64,000 nucleotides of DNA from Ophioderma brevispina (taxonomy: Eukaryota; Echinodermata; Ophiuroidea; Amphilepidida; Ophiodermatidae): positions 21,523-85,522 of the forward strand of contig JAMKCH010019794.1 in the NCBI GenBank assembly GCA_023653785.1, given 5' to 3'. Each line of letters starts with the position of its first letter. The stretch's first letter is position 1. This document shows, in pieces, positions 12,210 through 24,269 of this stretch. Below the pieces are notes generated by a model. It saw only the letters and a program-made list of their open reading frames with translations. It was not told the origin of the DNA and ran no database searches. Position numbers and translations under genes: made by a program.

Positions 12210-13995
12210 CCTGTTACTTAGGGGCTATTGGCCTGATTAATTGCACAACTCTATACGCTACGGACCAGTGAAATAACTGATCAATGTTCAATGAAAACAG
12301 GTTACGTCAAAGAAAGAAGCGGCCAAATTGAGATAACAGTGTTGTTTAGAAGTAGGAAACACATTAAAGATTGTGAACGTATTGGTTGAACAAGAATATG
12401 GCATCTATCAATCTATGGAGTAAGTGACAGCAGCCCGGGTACAGCAGTAACAATGTTTTCCATGTCGGCACATTTTTTATGGAAAAAATCACAATTTTGT
12501 TGGAACATTTTTACGGAATGTGTAACACAATTCATTTACTTAACCATGGGGCCTTAATAAGCAGTACATGTATATGGGGGATGACTTTAACTTGATCTTG
12601 CTTTAACCTATAGATTATTCAGGGGTCTATTGGTTGAAAAGGATACAGATCATACAATGGAAGAGAATCTATATTTGTCTTGCACTTTCTTACAAACTGT
12701 GTAAACATTGAATTTGGTTTACTAACAAATGGTCATTAATACAGCTGTGATGCATTGGGTAGGGTATATGCAGGGGGGATCTATAACAACTGACCATACG
12801 GGACCTTGCCACAGACATCAGTCTCACTTTTAGCATTTGTACATCAAGCGACTCCATTTATGCCAATTTTGGTATATGACAATGGGTCGGTTTGTCATAT
12901 TTTCTCAATCGAAACCCAATTTTTCTAAAAAATGTTGGGAAAAATTGTCAAATTTTCTCAATCTGAAGTAAAATTTTGGCCAAACATTGCATATCTGGTA
13001 TAGATATGGTCCCTTTTTGGCAAAAAAAAAAAATGGTGTAGCTATGGGTACTGCTTACGGGGGAACTCCCACCCAAACAAACATGAGGGACTCCCCCCGG
13101 GTATAGGGTAACTAACTTGATCTTGCTTTAGACGAGACGATCCAGGGTCTCTGAATGGGATCGAATAATGAAAACATCATACATGGGACTGGACACTAAG
13201 ATAATAGTATAGTATACATACTTTGGCTCTGAAGTTGCGAATCGTTTTTATTCACGGTACAACGACGATTCATTCCTGGATTGGTATGACTACATTGATC
13301 ATTTTCTCTTGCCATTTTACAAAACAACTTGCTTTAATTTACTACCTGGGTATTCAGGCTATAGCAAGAACAAGAAATAATGGGGATTGTCAAGGGTTCA
13401 TCTAATTTATGCCAGAGTCGAGTGTCTACGATTGACTAAATGTTGCATGTTGCTTTGGGTGACAGTCCTGCTGGTTGCATAAAGGCAATTTTATGCATAT
13501 ATTGTCTCAATTAGGTTAGTTGCATATTACAAAACGAAAGGTCAAATAACAAATAAATATCATATACACTATTCCTTGTGAAAATTTGCCACATTTGGTA
13601 CCAAGGCGATATATATTTGGACGATGTATGACCATTTTGACCTTTGACCTTGTGTAAAAGTGACTAAAGGACAACAGAAAAAATGGCAATATAGCATTTT
13701 CTGAATAGTCGACCAGTAGATATGTTTATAGTGGTTGCCAAACAATAACATGAATTCACCAAAATTTTACATAGGCCCCCCCCGCCACTAATCAGGCATG
13801 CACAGAGAGTATGCACGTAGTTGTACGACTTGAGCTGTGCACGCGGAGGATCATAATAACTTAAACGAGAAGTAAAAAAACACACCGTATTTACATCAAA
13901 CCAAATAAAGAACGGAATTGTTTTTTTAAATAAATCGTGTGTTTTTTAGACTATTCCCCTAATGTACATATTTGCACATCAAATCGTTCGTCATC
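12210..13995. other. Intergenic DNA without recognisable gene
   Basis: The stretch contains short ORFs without domains, an A12 run near 13022, and CCCC/GGGG patches. Nothing else is recognisable. Confidence 0.45.
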
Positions 13996-14000
13996 TTTTA

Positions 14001-14600
14001 AGGGCTGGATTCTTATAGACCAAGTCAAGTTTACAAACGTTGTATATCCCTAACACCCCTTAAACCTTCAAAATCCCAACATGACAAAAAAAAATCACGG
14101 AGCAGACCCCTGCGGGGTTAGTGGGAAGGAAATAATGGCTCCTAGATCTGACAACGAAAAGACCGCTACCTACTTTAGCGTAAGTATGTAAGATTTTCTC
14201 TAGGAACCGTTAGAGGTATACGAAATAATGTCAGTAATCTTCGAGGGATTGTCTGATACTACCTAAAAAGGAGCAACTCAAATATTCAAAAGTTAATGTA
14301 ATGTGTTATTCAAGAAATTACCGGCAAGTGGTCAAAATACTAACATCACTGTAATTTGCTTCTCTTTATTAGTTAGACGTTTCATATAGAAGTCCCACGG
14401 ATGCAAATGAGTTATTGCCATTGATTCCGTCAAGCGCTACTGCACAGCATCATACAGCCATGACGGAATCAATTGTAATACCTCATACCTTGGAACTTCT
14501 ATATGAAACGTCTACCTATCTTTATGTTGTATCATGGTGTCAGTAGCATTATGTGTTAATGGTGATATCACTATAACGCCAAAATCTCACTAAAACTGAT
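14001..14600 (+). repeat. Left arm of a ~10 kb inverted-repeat structure
   Basis: This segment is the diverged reverse complement of 23752-24267. Shared landmarks in order are TTCTTATAGACCAA, TATCCCTAAC, ATCACGGAGCAGACCCCTG, ACCGGCAAGTG, CTTTATGTTGTAT and GATATCACTATAACGCCA. It is longer than the right arm because a 149 bp MITE (14370-14518) has been inserted. Related fragments occur at 42990-43170 and 54170-54310, so the arms belong to a dispersed family. Confidence 0.65.
14370..14518. mobile_element. 149 bp MITE with target duplication and empty site
   Basis: The inverted ends are AGACGTTTCATATAGAAGT and ACTTCTATATGAAACGTCT, with an inner pair TTGATTCCGTCA / TGACGGAATCAA. TCTTTAT directly flanks both ends (14363-14369, 14519-14525) and is present once in the homologous right arm near 23825, which lacks the element. 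The 7 bp (possibly 8 bp) duplication and the lack of an ORF indicate a non-autonomous cut-and-paste element. I do not assign a superfamily. Confidence 0.75.
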
Positions 14601-14699
14601 AGAGACCAGGGGTTCGTTCGCGAAAGCAGTCGTAAGACTGACGTTACCCTAGTTACTACGTAAGTTACTACTAAGATTTTTTTCGCGTTCGTGAAACCT

Positions 14700-14785
14700 G
14701 GACGTAGGCTACGTTGTGCCGAAATACCCGGTGCCGAATTTACCTACTTTCGGCAGTGCCGAAGTACCCGGGCATTCGGCAGAGG
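14700..14785. repeat. GTGCCGAA / TACCCGG short repeat
   Basis: GTGCCGAAATACCCGG, GTGCCGAATTTACC and GTGCCGAAGTACCCGG occur within 70 bp, with a partial inversion (TTCGGCAGTGCCGAA). This is a short simple-sequence feature with no known role. Confidence 0.4.
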
Positions 14786-15104
14786 AGAAGAGAAGTGGAA
14801 AATAACGTGCTGTTGATGTGTAGAGCACGCGTTTACCCATTTTTCGTGATTTTATGGACAATTCTACAATGAAACACATTAAAAATCAGACTTTGGGCAT
14901 TTAGGAACAAGCATGTATGTAATAGAGGCAAATAGTAACGCCAAAATCACCCACACAGACCCCCTGAAGAAGAATTCCCGCGTTCGTTTAGCAAGGTAGC
15001 CGAATTCGGAAACAATGTATACGTTATATGCATTGATATATGGCTCCCATTGTAAAGGTCCGGGGTAAAGATCCCCTGATTAGGAGGGCTATTTGGCCGG
15101 TTGC

Positions 15105-15180
15105 AACACGGGTTAGGTTTAGGGTTGGGGTTATTGGACCTATAGGACATAGGGTTAAGATTAGGGTTAGGAATTAGTAC
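15105..15180. repeat. Degenerate telomere-like TTAGGG patch
   Basis: The words GGTTAGG, TTAGGG and AGGGTTA recur six or more times in 75 bp, broken by other sequence. It looks like an interstitial telomere-type repeat. Chance enrichment cannot be excluded. Confidence 0.35.
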
Positions 15181-16069
15181 AAACATTGGGATTAGACCTA
15201 TGTGATTTTCTACTTGACAAATAGGGGGTTATGTGATTTTTATTTTTTTTTCTGATGGAGGAGGGGGGTCATGTTAAATTTATTATTCAATAAACCAAGC
15301 ACCTATCTGCATTTCAGCAGTAAATCATATGATGTACCTATTGTGTGTGTGTGGTATGGGTGTAGGAGTTCTATGCAATAGGGCCTATGTCCGGGGCCTA
15401 TGTAACTTTACAATTAATAGTGGTTATGCAATTTTCGGGCATTGGGGCAAATCACAATTCAGTCAATTATTTTTATAGTGAAATTATGGCAAATCCAAAT
15501 GACCTTTTGTTTAATTTTTTAAAGACCTTTCTGTAACCAATGTAAGGGAAGAAATCTATGAGTGTCCTAATGAAATTACTTACATTTGTATCGCAATAAT
15601 GTATATGCCGTGCAAAATCACTCTTTCCCGTTGCAGACCTTATTAGACAAAGGACTACTTAGGTATATCGCAATCTTTTTCAAAATCAACTACAGCAAGA
15701 ATCTAGGTCTATAGATTAGTGCGGTATTTTTAACTTAAGATTTTTATAGATTTTATTTGTGCACCAAAGAAATCTTCACAACTCGTTTGTGTTTTTGCAA
15801 TGTCTGAATTTAATATGAAAAAGAAAAAAAAGAAAACTCATGTCCTTTGGGAACTGTTGAATAAACAATACTTCTTAAAATCAATAGTAGTATGCATGTG
15901 GCCGCCTAAAAGTTAAAATAAATATTATTCATTTTTAACAAGGCAAGGCTCACGTCGGCATAATATGCTTACACATACACAGCTGTCAAAGTATTGCAAT
16001 CGAATGTAGAAAAATATTTCAAAAATGTAGTTAAAGGTTGACCTATACTCATTACGCGTAATTATTGTT

Positions 16070-16475
16070 GTCGCACAGAGCTGAAGATAATAGGCATTTT
16101 CGACGACCCGGATGGGCAACTGAGGCATCTGTCAGCATGCAGGACGGCAGCAAGGTCAATTTTTTGCTTATCAAACAAATCATTTGCATACATGCAGAAT
16201 TGAACCTGATTGATAAATTATTTAACCTGGTTCTGGACAACTATTAGCCGATAGCCTTTAAGGTTACCTAGCTTATCTGTAACCAGACCTCATTGGATGG
16301 CTAGAAGAATTTTCCTGGGAAGAGCATCAAGACTCAGTACCATTGTCATCGACGCGTCACAATTGGCAGGCCAGTTCTTCGCTAACTCCACACTTTATCT
16401 AAATTCCTAATGGCTTGACATATAAATATAATAAACATCAAAATATTACATAAATTATCAAGGCATTTTTCGCCT
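16070..16475. repeat. Direct repeat X, copy 1
   Basis: It shares about 370 bp of diverged but collinear sequence with 17761-18150 in the same orientation. Landmarks are CTGAAGA, AACTGAGGCATCT, ATGAACCTGATTGATA-like, TAAATTCCTAATGGCTTGAC and CAAGGCATTTT. Together with copies of repeat Y it makes a split-direct-repeat pattern (X1, array, Y1-X2, coding relics, Y2), as in PAT/Ngaro-type tyrosine-recombinase retrotransposons. Confidence 0.6.
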
Positions 16476-16534
16476 CACCATTCAACATCTTCAAAATCTA
16501 TTCATGACGTAACCCATGAATAATAAATCTACGC

Positions 16535-17330
16535 CTGCCAAAACAAGACCGAAAAAGGAACTTATAACCGATCGGCGCACAAATACACATACAATTATCC
16601 AATTTTACAAGGCAAATCGAGACTCTAACCAAAGGTCGATCTTATATCGATCTGCTGTCTGACGTCACCTTGAACATAAAGTACTAAAACATTAACAATT
16701 TATTCCGCCAATCGAGACCAAGAGGCGATCTTGGTAAAAGATCTGGTCGATATAAATAGCACCTACAACTTACAATAACTCTAGTCAAATCGAGACGCGA
16801 AGCGGATCTTATATCGATCTTGGATGGCACCTACACAATCATAAAGTACTACAACATTTACGCGCGCAAGATAGAGATGCCTAAGTCGGACGCTATACCG
16901 TATCTGCCGACACTCTATACCATAATATATACTTCAAATTTAACTGCAGCCAAATCGAGAACGCGCCATAAGCGGAGCTTATACCGATCTGCTATATTAT
17001 TACGCTGAAGTACCCAATTGATTATCAATTGAACCTTCCAAGTCGCGACCCAAAGCGGTCTTGTACCACGACCGGCAAATACTATGTATTCAATTTATCC
17101 TGCAAATCGTAAACCACAAATCGATCTAGTACCGATCTGAAAATACTTTGATAACCCATATAAGTGTATACCTTATTTAACCTGCCAAATCGAGTACAAA
17201 ACCGGGATCTTGTCCGCAAACACAATTACCATATATCTGCTTACTGTAGCATGTGACACTATTTATTAACGGCAATTAATTTGCCATAATCGAGGGTGGA
17301 CTCAAGCGATCATCATACTCGACTGCAATT
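16535..17330. repeat. Tandem array of ~10 diverged 63-100 bp units
   Basis: Each unit starts with AAATCGAGAC or a variant and continues with a GCGATCTTGTACCGATCTG-like block, followed by a variable AT-rich tail. Unit starts are near 16617, 16713, 16789, 16870, 16953, 17042, 17105, 17188 and 17289. The GATC-rich blocks can form small hairpins. The array sits between direct repeats X copy 1 and Y copy 1. Confidence 0.6.
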
Positions 17331-17460
17331 ATCTATATATTAATATTGTATGTTAAAATGTATTTGGAATGTTTAAACTCAAAAAATAAAAGTACCATAA
17401 GGCAAGCCCCCAATATGAGCAAAATGCTGGCCACACCTGGGAGGGTAAGGGGCGGGAATT

Positions 17461-17745
17461 TTTCAGAAAAACTGATCACACGTCCGCATGTGATTAAAAC
17501 AGATGCAAATTGTGAAAAAACACGCAAGCAACTAGCTACGCAGATACTCATGTCGATTCATTAGCAACCCATCCATACCTGAGCGAACCGATTAGCGCTT
17601 TGAATGCACCTATTGAAATACGATATCGAACGAACGGCGAAAATTATTACTGCAATTGCACATGACTGCGACGAAACTAATCTTTAGCACTGTTGGCAAA
17701 CCGTTTTCCCTATGCGGTTGCTCACAAAAGAGCTGCCAAAAAAAC
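17461..17745. repeat. Direct repeat Y, copy 1
   Basis: It is collinear with 23200-23495 in the same orientation. Shared words are CACACGTCCG, ATGTGAT, CAGATGCAAATTGTG, TTAGCAACCCA, ATACCTGA and GATTGGT/GATTAGC. It ends about 15 bp before repeat X copy 2, so Y1 and X2 are adjacent, as expected for split direct repeats. Confidence 0.6.
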
Positions 17746-17760
17746 CCCTCTAAGTTCATT

Positions 17761-18150
17761 GTCGGCACAGGCTGAAGAATAGTCATTTTCGCACCCGGAT
17801 TGCAACTGAGGCATCTCTGTCACATGCAGGACCCAAGGTCAATTTAATTTTGCTATCAAAACAATCATTTGTCATACATGCAGAAATGAACCTGATTGAT
17901 ACTAATTTAACTGTCTGAACAAATATGAGCTATACCTTTTAAAAGGTTAGGCCATACTTATCGTTATCCAAGACTCATTGGGGCTAGAAGATTTCGTGGA
18001 AGAGCGACGCAAACGCGGTATCAATTGGCCATCGACTCTTACAATTGGCCAGGCCGATTCTTCTAACCTCCTCACACTTTAGCTAAATTCCTAATGGCTT
18101 GACATATAAATATAATCATCAATAATATACAATTCAAGGCATTTTCCGCC
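17761..18150. repeat. Direct repeat X, copy 2
   Basis: This is the second copy of the 16070-16475 repeat in the same orientation, with many small indels. It abuts Y copy 1 on its left. The pseudo-coding part of the presumed YR retrotransposon begins to its right. Confidence 0.6.
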
Positions 18151-19299
18151 AAAGAAATATTTTTTGTCACAAAATTTACAGCTAACCCCACCTTTTTTAC
18201 TTAATATCAGAAACCAACACTCGCCAGTTGAAAGCCTGAAATTCCTAGCAGTAATATGAAGAATAAACGAGGCTCTTACAAAGCACCCGCGATTAACGTC
18301 ATGCCAAAGCCTCGACCCGGGTGGAGTGTAACAGCACCCACACCAACGGCAAGACGGCATCAGATATGGGGGTTGAAAAACATGGAGTACTTGAATATTT
18401 CGTTATCAAATCTTTGAGAACCTGCGGGCATTATCATTGAGATCAACTGTACACGACTTCCCGCCCCTGGTTCTAACAGACCACCTTTTATAAATATTTC
18501 CGAGGTAAATATAGCGACCAAAAAATCATACGACTGGGATGTAGATTCACAATACCTTTATGTTTTGCCTGATACGTACATCATCGCTTTCCGTTACTTC
18601 ACTTCATCGGTATCTAGCAAAGTAAAGTCTTAACAAAACTTACTTGGGTCAAAATGACATGTACGATATTTAAATGCAAGTAAAGACAGAATAAATCCTG
18701 AATCTCTAAAGTCCATGCTGGCAAAATATATATGTTTCAGAACCTTTTGACTATTTTTCACTCGAATGCGCATGTAAAAATTGCTTAAAGGCTCACACAC
18801 CTAGCATTTCTGAAAAGAAAGCAAGCAATGCGTGACATGGTAATTGATATATTAAAATAAAGAATTAAAAAATTATTGGATAGACCTAATATAGCCGAAA
18901 TATTTTTATTAGATTTCCAAGCACTCCATTTTGTTATGGCCACTAAACAAAACGTCAAACCCGCTGTAATTTTCATTTAAGTCGCAGGCATCATACTCGA
19001 AGGTAAATAATAAGAGAAAAATCGTGAAGTGGCAAACCCAGCGCAAAAATGCCTAATTAAATTCTGACCTTAATTTGTCAAAACTCACGCACCTTAAATG
19101 AATGAACAATATCGCGATAGCAAGACCACTGTCGGCTGACTATTTTCCTTTGCAGTATATTGTTTCATGGCCTATACAGGACACATACATGTAACAAACA
19201 CACAACCGATCTAGTTTATGAGGGTGTAATTGCCTAAATGAGCAGTTTGAACGGAAAGGCACGTGAATAAAATTTGATTAAAAAAATTAAAATAACCAG

Positions 19300-19672
19300 A
19301 ACATTACAAAAAATTTGAGATACTCATTTTCATGGATGCACAAAGCGTGTATATCCGCGACACTAGCTCACAAAAACCAAAATAAGGCTAGAAGAAATAC
19401 TGCTATTAACACGGTGCACATACTGCTGATTTGCAAATTGACGTTAAATTTGCACGAGGTCCATTCAATAAATCCTAAAGTACCGATCTTGCTACTGTCC
19501 ATTTGGTTGTGATTAAGCGTCCATACTCCCTATCCCTAATACCTCGCTGAGCAATGAAGGTCAAATCTGAAAATGCAAAGAGATTGACGAGTGAGGGCGG
19601 GGCTAAAGTTTCTTCTAAAACGTAAACGGCAAATAAGGCTACAATAGTAGGTAATTGAGCGGGCCATGCCAA
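19300..19672 (-). pseudogene. Probable tyrosine-recombinase N-terminal core domain relic
   Basis: The minus reading at 19672-19520 gives LPTIVALFAVYVLEETLAPP followed by SLVNLFAFSDLTFIAQRGIRD. This follows the usual pattern of the helical core-binding domain of DIRS/Ngaro-type recombinases: Fa-yL...LapsSi.nyLsAis..H...Gi.D. A further block, PYFGFCELV, lies after two stops (near 19345-19390) and resembles the following aYFGFlRvGEL motif. Catalytic residues are not identifiable. The call rests on motif memory and is tentative; the relic is broken by stops and frameshifts. Confidence 0.35.
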
Positions 19673-20165
19673 ATCATGAATGTGATAGATTGGTTAAATT
19701 TCACGACGCTTTGATATGAGCCCCATGTAGGCTTAGCTAGAAGTTTATTATTATTATAATGAACTTCTGGTATCGCCGACCTGGTACTATACGATTTTCC
19801 CGCACAACGTCACCCACAAGACTATTTCCACGAAAAAAGGGGAAAACTCTAACACTATGTTATTGGAGGGATTTGCACAGAACAGATTTTTTTTTTCATT
19901 TGCCTTGGAATAAAGGATTCCTCAAAATAAAGTAAAAATATAAGCCACATTTGCCATTTGGCGAGTGTCACCTTGGCACACTTGGACAATTGAATTTGAA
20001 GCGTCATGCCTGTTAGCGCCATCATTTGTCAATCAAAAACGCAGAGAGAGAGCCTGCTATCGAGATTGCAGGCTGCGACGATGATTAAGGAACCATGTTA
20101 GAAATGCAATTTCTCGAGAGAACGGTGATAGCTTTTTGGGCATCTAGCCACTTATTTTTAATTCC

Positions 20166-20570
20166 CTACATATGCAGATGGCACAGAAACAGTTTAAACA
20201 CGGAATGGATTAGGAGACCTATAATAAAGGCGATAAATGAGGTGGTACATGACTCATTCATCTCGGTGCCCAATGGAGCACCGTCGCAAACTCTAAACAT
20301 ATCTTGAAAAAACAGCAAGGCATGCATGATGTGATTACCGCGCATCTCATTGCCGCGATGGAAAAGAAGCCATAAGTGGAATGGCTGACCATGCAAGAGT
20401 GCGATCATCGAATTGAAGCCCCAACCAAAAAAGAAGAAAATCTCACCAAGTGGACCGGGGAACATGATGGCCCCCATGAAAGCGCCTTTATCTATATAGT
20501 GATGGCGATTTATTTTGATTCCTAATAACCAATCATCCGGGTGTACTGGTGATATCCTGAATGGGCTCAT
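20166..20570 (-). pseudogene. Reverse-transcriptase fragment, DIRS/PAT-like
   Basis: The 134-codon minus ORF begins MSPFRISPVHPDDWLLGIKI and continues NRHHYIDK. The run f-R-i-PVHPDDW-LLG-...-YY-DK is the hallmark of the RT segment in tyrosine-recombinase retrotransposons, where it precedes lPFGlrSaP and the YxDD box. After YIDK the reading drifts (GAFMGAIMFPGP), probably through frameshift, and the YxDD box is not found. It lies 0.5 kb upstream, on the same strand, of the recombinase-like relic at 19300-19672, matching the RT-then-YR order of PAT and Ngaro elements. The element is inactive here. Confidence 0.5.
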
Positions 20571-22737
20571 TCTGTATAATAGCCACCGTATCCCCTAGCT
20601 CTTATCACGTTTGATATGGCCACAACAAAATTACTAAATGGACAGTACCATATCCCTGCCAATGCCAAACCTTTTTATCCAGGTGAATGGATCCCGCAAT
20701 TCTGCACCAATTGATTCCTATACAAACATTCTAAAGCTTATGATATGCCATCTGTCATTGATTTATAGTTGGGGCAGGCACGGGCAAATCACTGCACACT
20801 AACCCGCTTAATGGGCGGGGCCATGCCTAAATCTGATGAAAAACTAAGCCATACAATTTGGGGCAGTCAGTCAGGTAGGAATAAGATATAATGCTAAAAC
20901 TGGCAACATTCGCTGTGGCGCACGGGGATGTATAACTACAACAAGAATGGCGCGGACTAATTGTTTAGGGAGTGCTTGCCCATTTGTACCTAGGTCGCGA
21001 CCGGGTTGCACAAATCTGCATTGGGGCTAAATCCTAAGATTTAATTTTTGCATAAGTGATACTGGAATTAACTCAGAATACCCCTCTACTTCAATGGGTC
21101 ATTTGCTATGGGCAAAGTACCAGAAAGATCTCACTTGTCTACTCATTGTGTGTTTGTATTTGGTTAGTAGTTTGTTTGGATGTTTCAACATAGTAGTGTC
21201 TGATTTAACAGTCTGCCGCCTTCGAAGTGCATTGTGTCTGTTTTAAACCTTTGTTTGTATGACTCGGCATTTACCTAATCGGCTACGATATGGATTAAAT
21301 ACACAGATAGAATAATAATATTATTAACAAAGAAATAAACAGCGATAACGCTTTGGACATCCTATACTTTGACAAAATTATTGAACTCATTGTTGAATTG
21401 TTGCATTGCTTGCACCACGAATTCGTTGCAGCATTTTCATGGATAATATCCACTTGACACGAACGGCGGCGTAACCTTTACTCGCTCTTACAGGAGATTT
21501 TTACTTTATGTAATAATGAGTGCCGGGGTGGCACGAAACCAGCAAATGCCCCTAGAAAGATTCATACTAATGGGACCACCGAAAATATTGCGCCTGTATT
21601 TCTACTCATTTGAACGGCAATTAGTATTTTAAAATGATCGTCAGTGTCGCGAATGGCCTATCTTATTTTAGGCATATAACCATATGACATAAATGGGCAC
21701 CAAGTCATATTCATAGAACTACCCTACATAGATTTTAGAGGGATATAACGGCGATTCCTGGCAAACAATGTCTGAATAGTGGAATTAATTTGTCTTTGAC
21801 TAGGTTCGTTCCGCCTTTAAATAACTAAATGACTCCCGCCAGGAACAATACAATTTCATACCACAGACCCTTGAATCTATTAAGCTTCAACATTAGTGGA
21901 TAGCCAAAACAACCCCCTTCACTATCCTGTACATGAGATTTGACACAACCCAAAGCTGTTTGACCCATGCAAATTTTTTCTTATATTTAGAGTAATTTTA
22001 TCACACAGTGGCGACATCAATATTGACAACTTGATTACAAGTAGCGCTATGGGCAGAGCTAATACCTCTGAAGAAACGCAGAAAAAAATCCATTGTCGGC
22101 AATCATGCATATAGGGGCCGAGAGCAAAGGCATGAAATGTAGCTGAGCGGCCCCTAGTAGGGCCAATTCATCCTGGAAAGGCGTGTGAAACAGACTTTTA
22201 GGAAAAAAAACAAATTTGTCCCGCAATGAACTTCGACAAATTTACACATGCATGTAGTTTATAATTGAATAATACCCCAAAATTGTTGTAAAAAGTTGTC
22301 GGGCGCATTTGATAGTTTGTTTTATTCCCAGAGCCAACGTATCAACTGACTCTCAACATTCTGTGGGATAACATTGGAGAGGACTACTGATTATTAATTG
22401 ATTAGGTTGTCAATAAATTCGAAAAACGCTGAATTTTGACTGTCACAAACACGCCAGGAATTTGTGTAACATTGGCAACTGGGTTTCGATTACTAGAGAC
22501 GGCGAAACCGAATACCTTTCTAGTGTTGGCATGAATTGGTCACTCTCTGCAGGATCGCTAGCCGAATTGGTTGCGGGCGAATAACGACCATAGGTTATTG
22601 TTCTTGCAGCACAAACTGTTGTACATTGGCTAACGGAGTCCTGGTCGCTTGCCCCTGAAGTTGAAAACCATCACGTGGCAACTCGGGTGTTGATCATGAC
22701 GTCAGTCGCTGTGCCCTTACACGCTCACGTATAGCTT

Positions 22738-23019
22738 ATGGGCTACGCCTCGCGCTATTTTGACTGCTACTGGCAAAACCTAACTTTACGCATTCCGAGG
22801 TGGGTTCAACGAACTTACAGATACGTTGTTTTACACTATCTGAGCTGCTTAAACGGCTTAACTAACGGCCGCTGGCGATGTGAATGGGTCCGTCTAAAAA
22901 TGTTCCATTTTGATTCAATGAGATCAGTAACTAGCTGGTTCTCCCATCTGTGGCTGGAATCGCACGGCGAGGCATTTTTATTTGGAAGAACAGACAAAAC
23001 TGCACCAATATTTCGTTGA
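22738..23019 (+). pseudogene. Possible tyrosine-recombinase C-terminal relic
   Basis: The plus reading has NGRWRCEWVRLKMFHFDSMR, preceded in a neighbouring frame by HSEVGSTN and TLSELLKRL. This resembles the HS-R-GGaT...LfKrhGRWrsE.AK..Y..dS pattern of DIRS-type recombinase C-termini. The catalytic Arg after HS and the Tyr are both replaced. The strand is opposite to the RT relic. That occurs in some YR elements but could equally be a separate insertion or chance. Confidence 0.3.
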
Positions 23020-23199
23020 TGACGGCTGATCTTAAGTCAAACGATTGTTGCTGAAGCAGAACTAGCCTCGTGTATTTTGTAGTTATTATCCCGAATGCTG
23101 TATACCGGCCATTTATCACCATATAACAGTAGCCGGGGGACAACGGCAAGGGAGAATCAATGGCGGTGATAACAATTACATTCGCTAGTAGAAAGCAAA

Positions 23200-23495
23200 T
23201 TTCATAAAACTGACCACACGTCCGAATGTGATGAAAACAGATGCAAATTGTGTGAAGCAACCACTCAAGCACTGAGCTAGCAGAGATAATCAAACTGCGT
23301 CATTAAGCAACCCAATATCAATACCTGAAGGCGATACCGATTGGTCAGTCTTGATGCACGCTCTTGAAATAGCAATATGATCGAACGGGGCAAATTAAAG
23401 TACTGGCATCCTTGGCAGGCAGACGGCGACAACAATTCTTAAGGCCTGTTGACACACCCGTTTCGATACGTTGCTCGTCATAAACGTTATATGAT
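23200..23495. repeat. Direct repeat Y, copy 2
   Basis: This is the second copy of 17461-17745 in the same orientation, 5.7 kb away. The RT and recombinase-like relics lie between the two copies. It ends about 260 bp before the right inverted arm. Confidence 0.6.
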
Positions 23496-23751
23496 TCTCT
23501 CAACAGATGCTGTTTTCCGATGTCATTTTGAAAACTGTACAAATTGATTGTCATGTCCCCTAAATTCTGGCTTGATCATTGAAGGATTAATGATTTAATG
23601 AAACGGTCTGAAAAAGGCGTACTATGATTAAACTAATTACGCAAAGATTTTATTTCCAGATAATGGACAATCACCCGCATCAGTTCCTACTCTTTGTGGT
23701 CTTGGTCGAAGTCTCGCCCTATTACAATACGGCGGCTTTGTCCTCTAAATC

Positions 23752-24267
23752 AATTTCGTTAGATTTGGCGTTATAGTGATATCGCCATTAGCACATATAC
23801 TAATGACACCATAATACAACATAAAGATAAGCAATCACTTGACAGGGGTGTTGGTATTCTGAACACTTGCCGGTAACTTCTGGACTAAACAATTAACATT
23901 ATTTTGTAAAATTCCGAGTTGCCCCTTTTAGTATCGTGCAATCCTCCAAATATTAATGACATTGTTTTCGTATATTCCTAACTTCCCTAGAGGAAAATGA
24001 CTACCAACCTGACGATCATCGCAAAAAAAGAGGTAGCGTTATTTTTCTTGTTAAACAGAGGGGCAATTTCTTCCTAAATCAAGACAGGGGTCTGCTCCGT
24101 GATTTTTTTGAAAAGTGCAAAAAAAAAAAAAAAAAAAAAAAAAAAATTAAAGGACGTTAGGGATATTCAACTAGATCTGTCCGCCTTTTAGGTGTGATAT
24201 CATTTCTCATTTATTTCTTTTGTAAAACTTGAAATTGGTCTATAAGAGATTCAAGCCCTATTGGTAA
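23752..24267 (-). repeat. Right arm of the ~10 kb inverted-repeat structure
   Basis: It is the reverse complement of 14001-14600 without the 149 bp MITE, giving an empty site for it. It holds a 29-base A run (24119-24147), absent from the left arm, where only a 9-base A run is present. Confidence 0.65.
24119..24147. repeat. A29 homopolymer
   Basis: Uninterrupted A run inside the right inverted arm. It may be a microsatellite expansion or a long-read artefact. Confidence 0.8.
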
Positions 24268-24269
24268 AA

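Noticed and set aside
15105..15180. Chromosome end or telomere
   Set aside because: The TTAGGG words are irregular and lie in the middle of repeat-rich DNA, so at most an interstitial patch.
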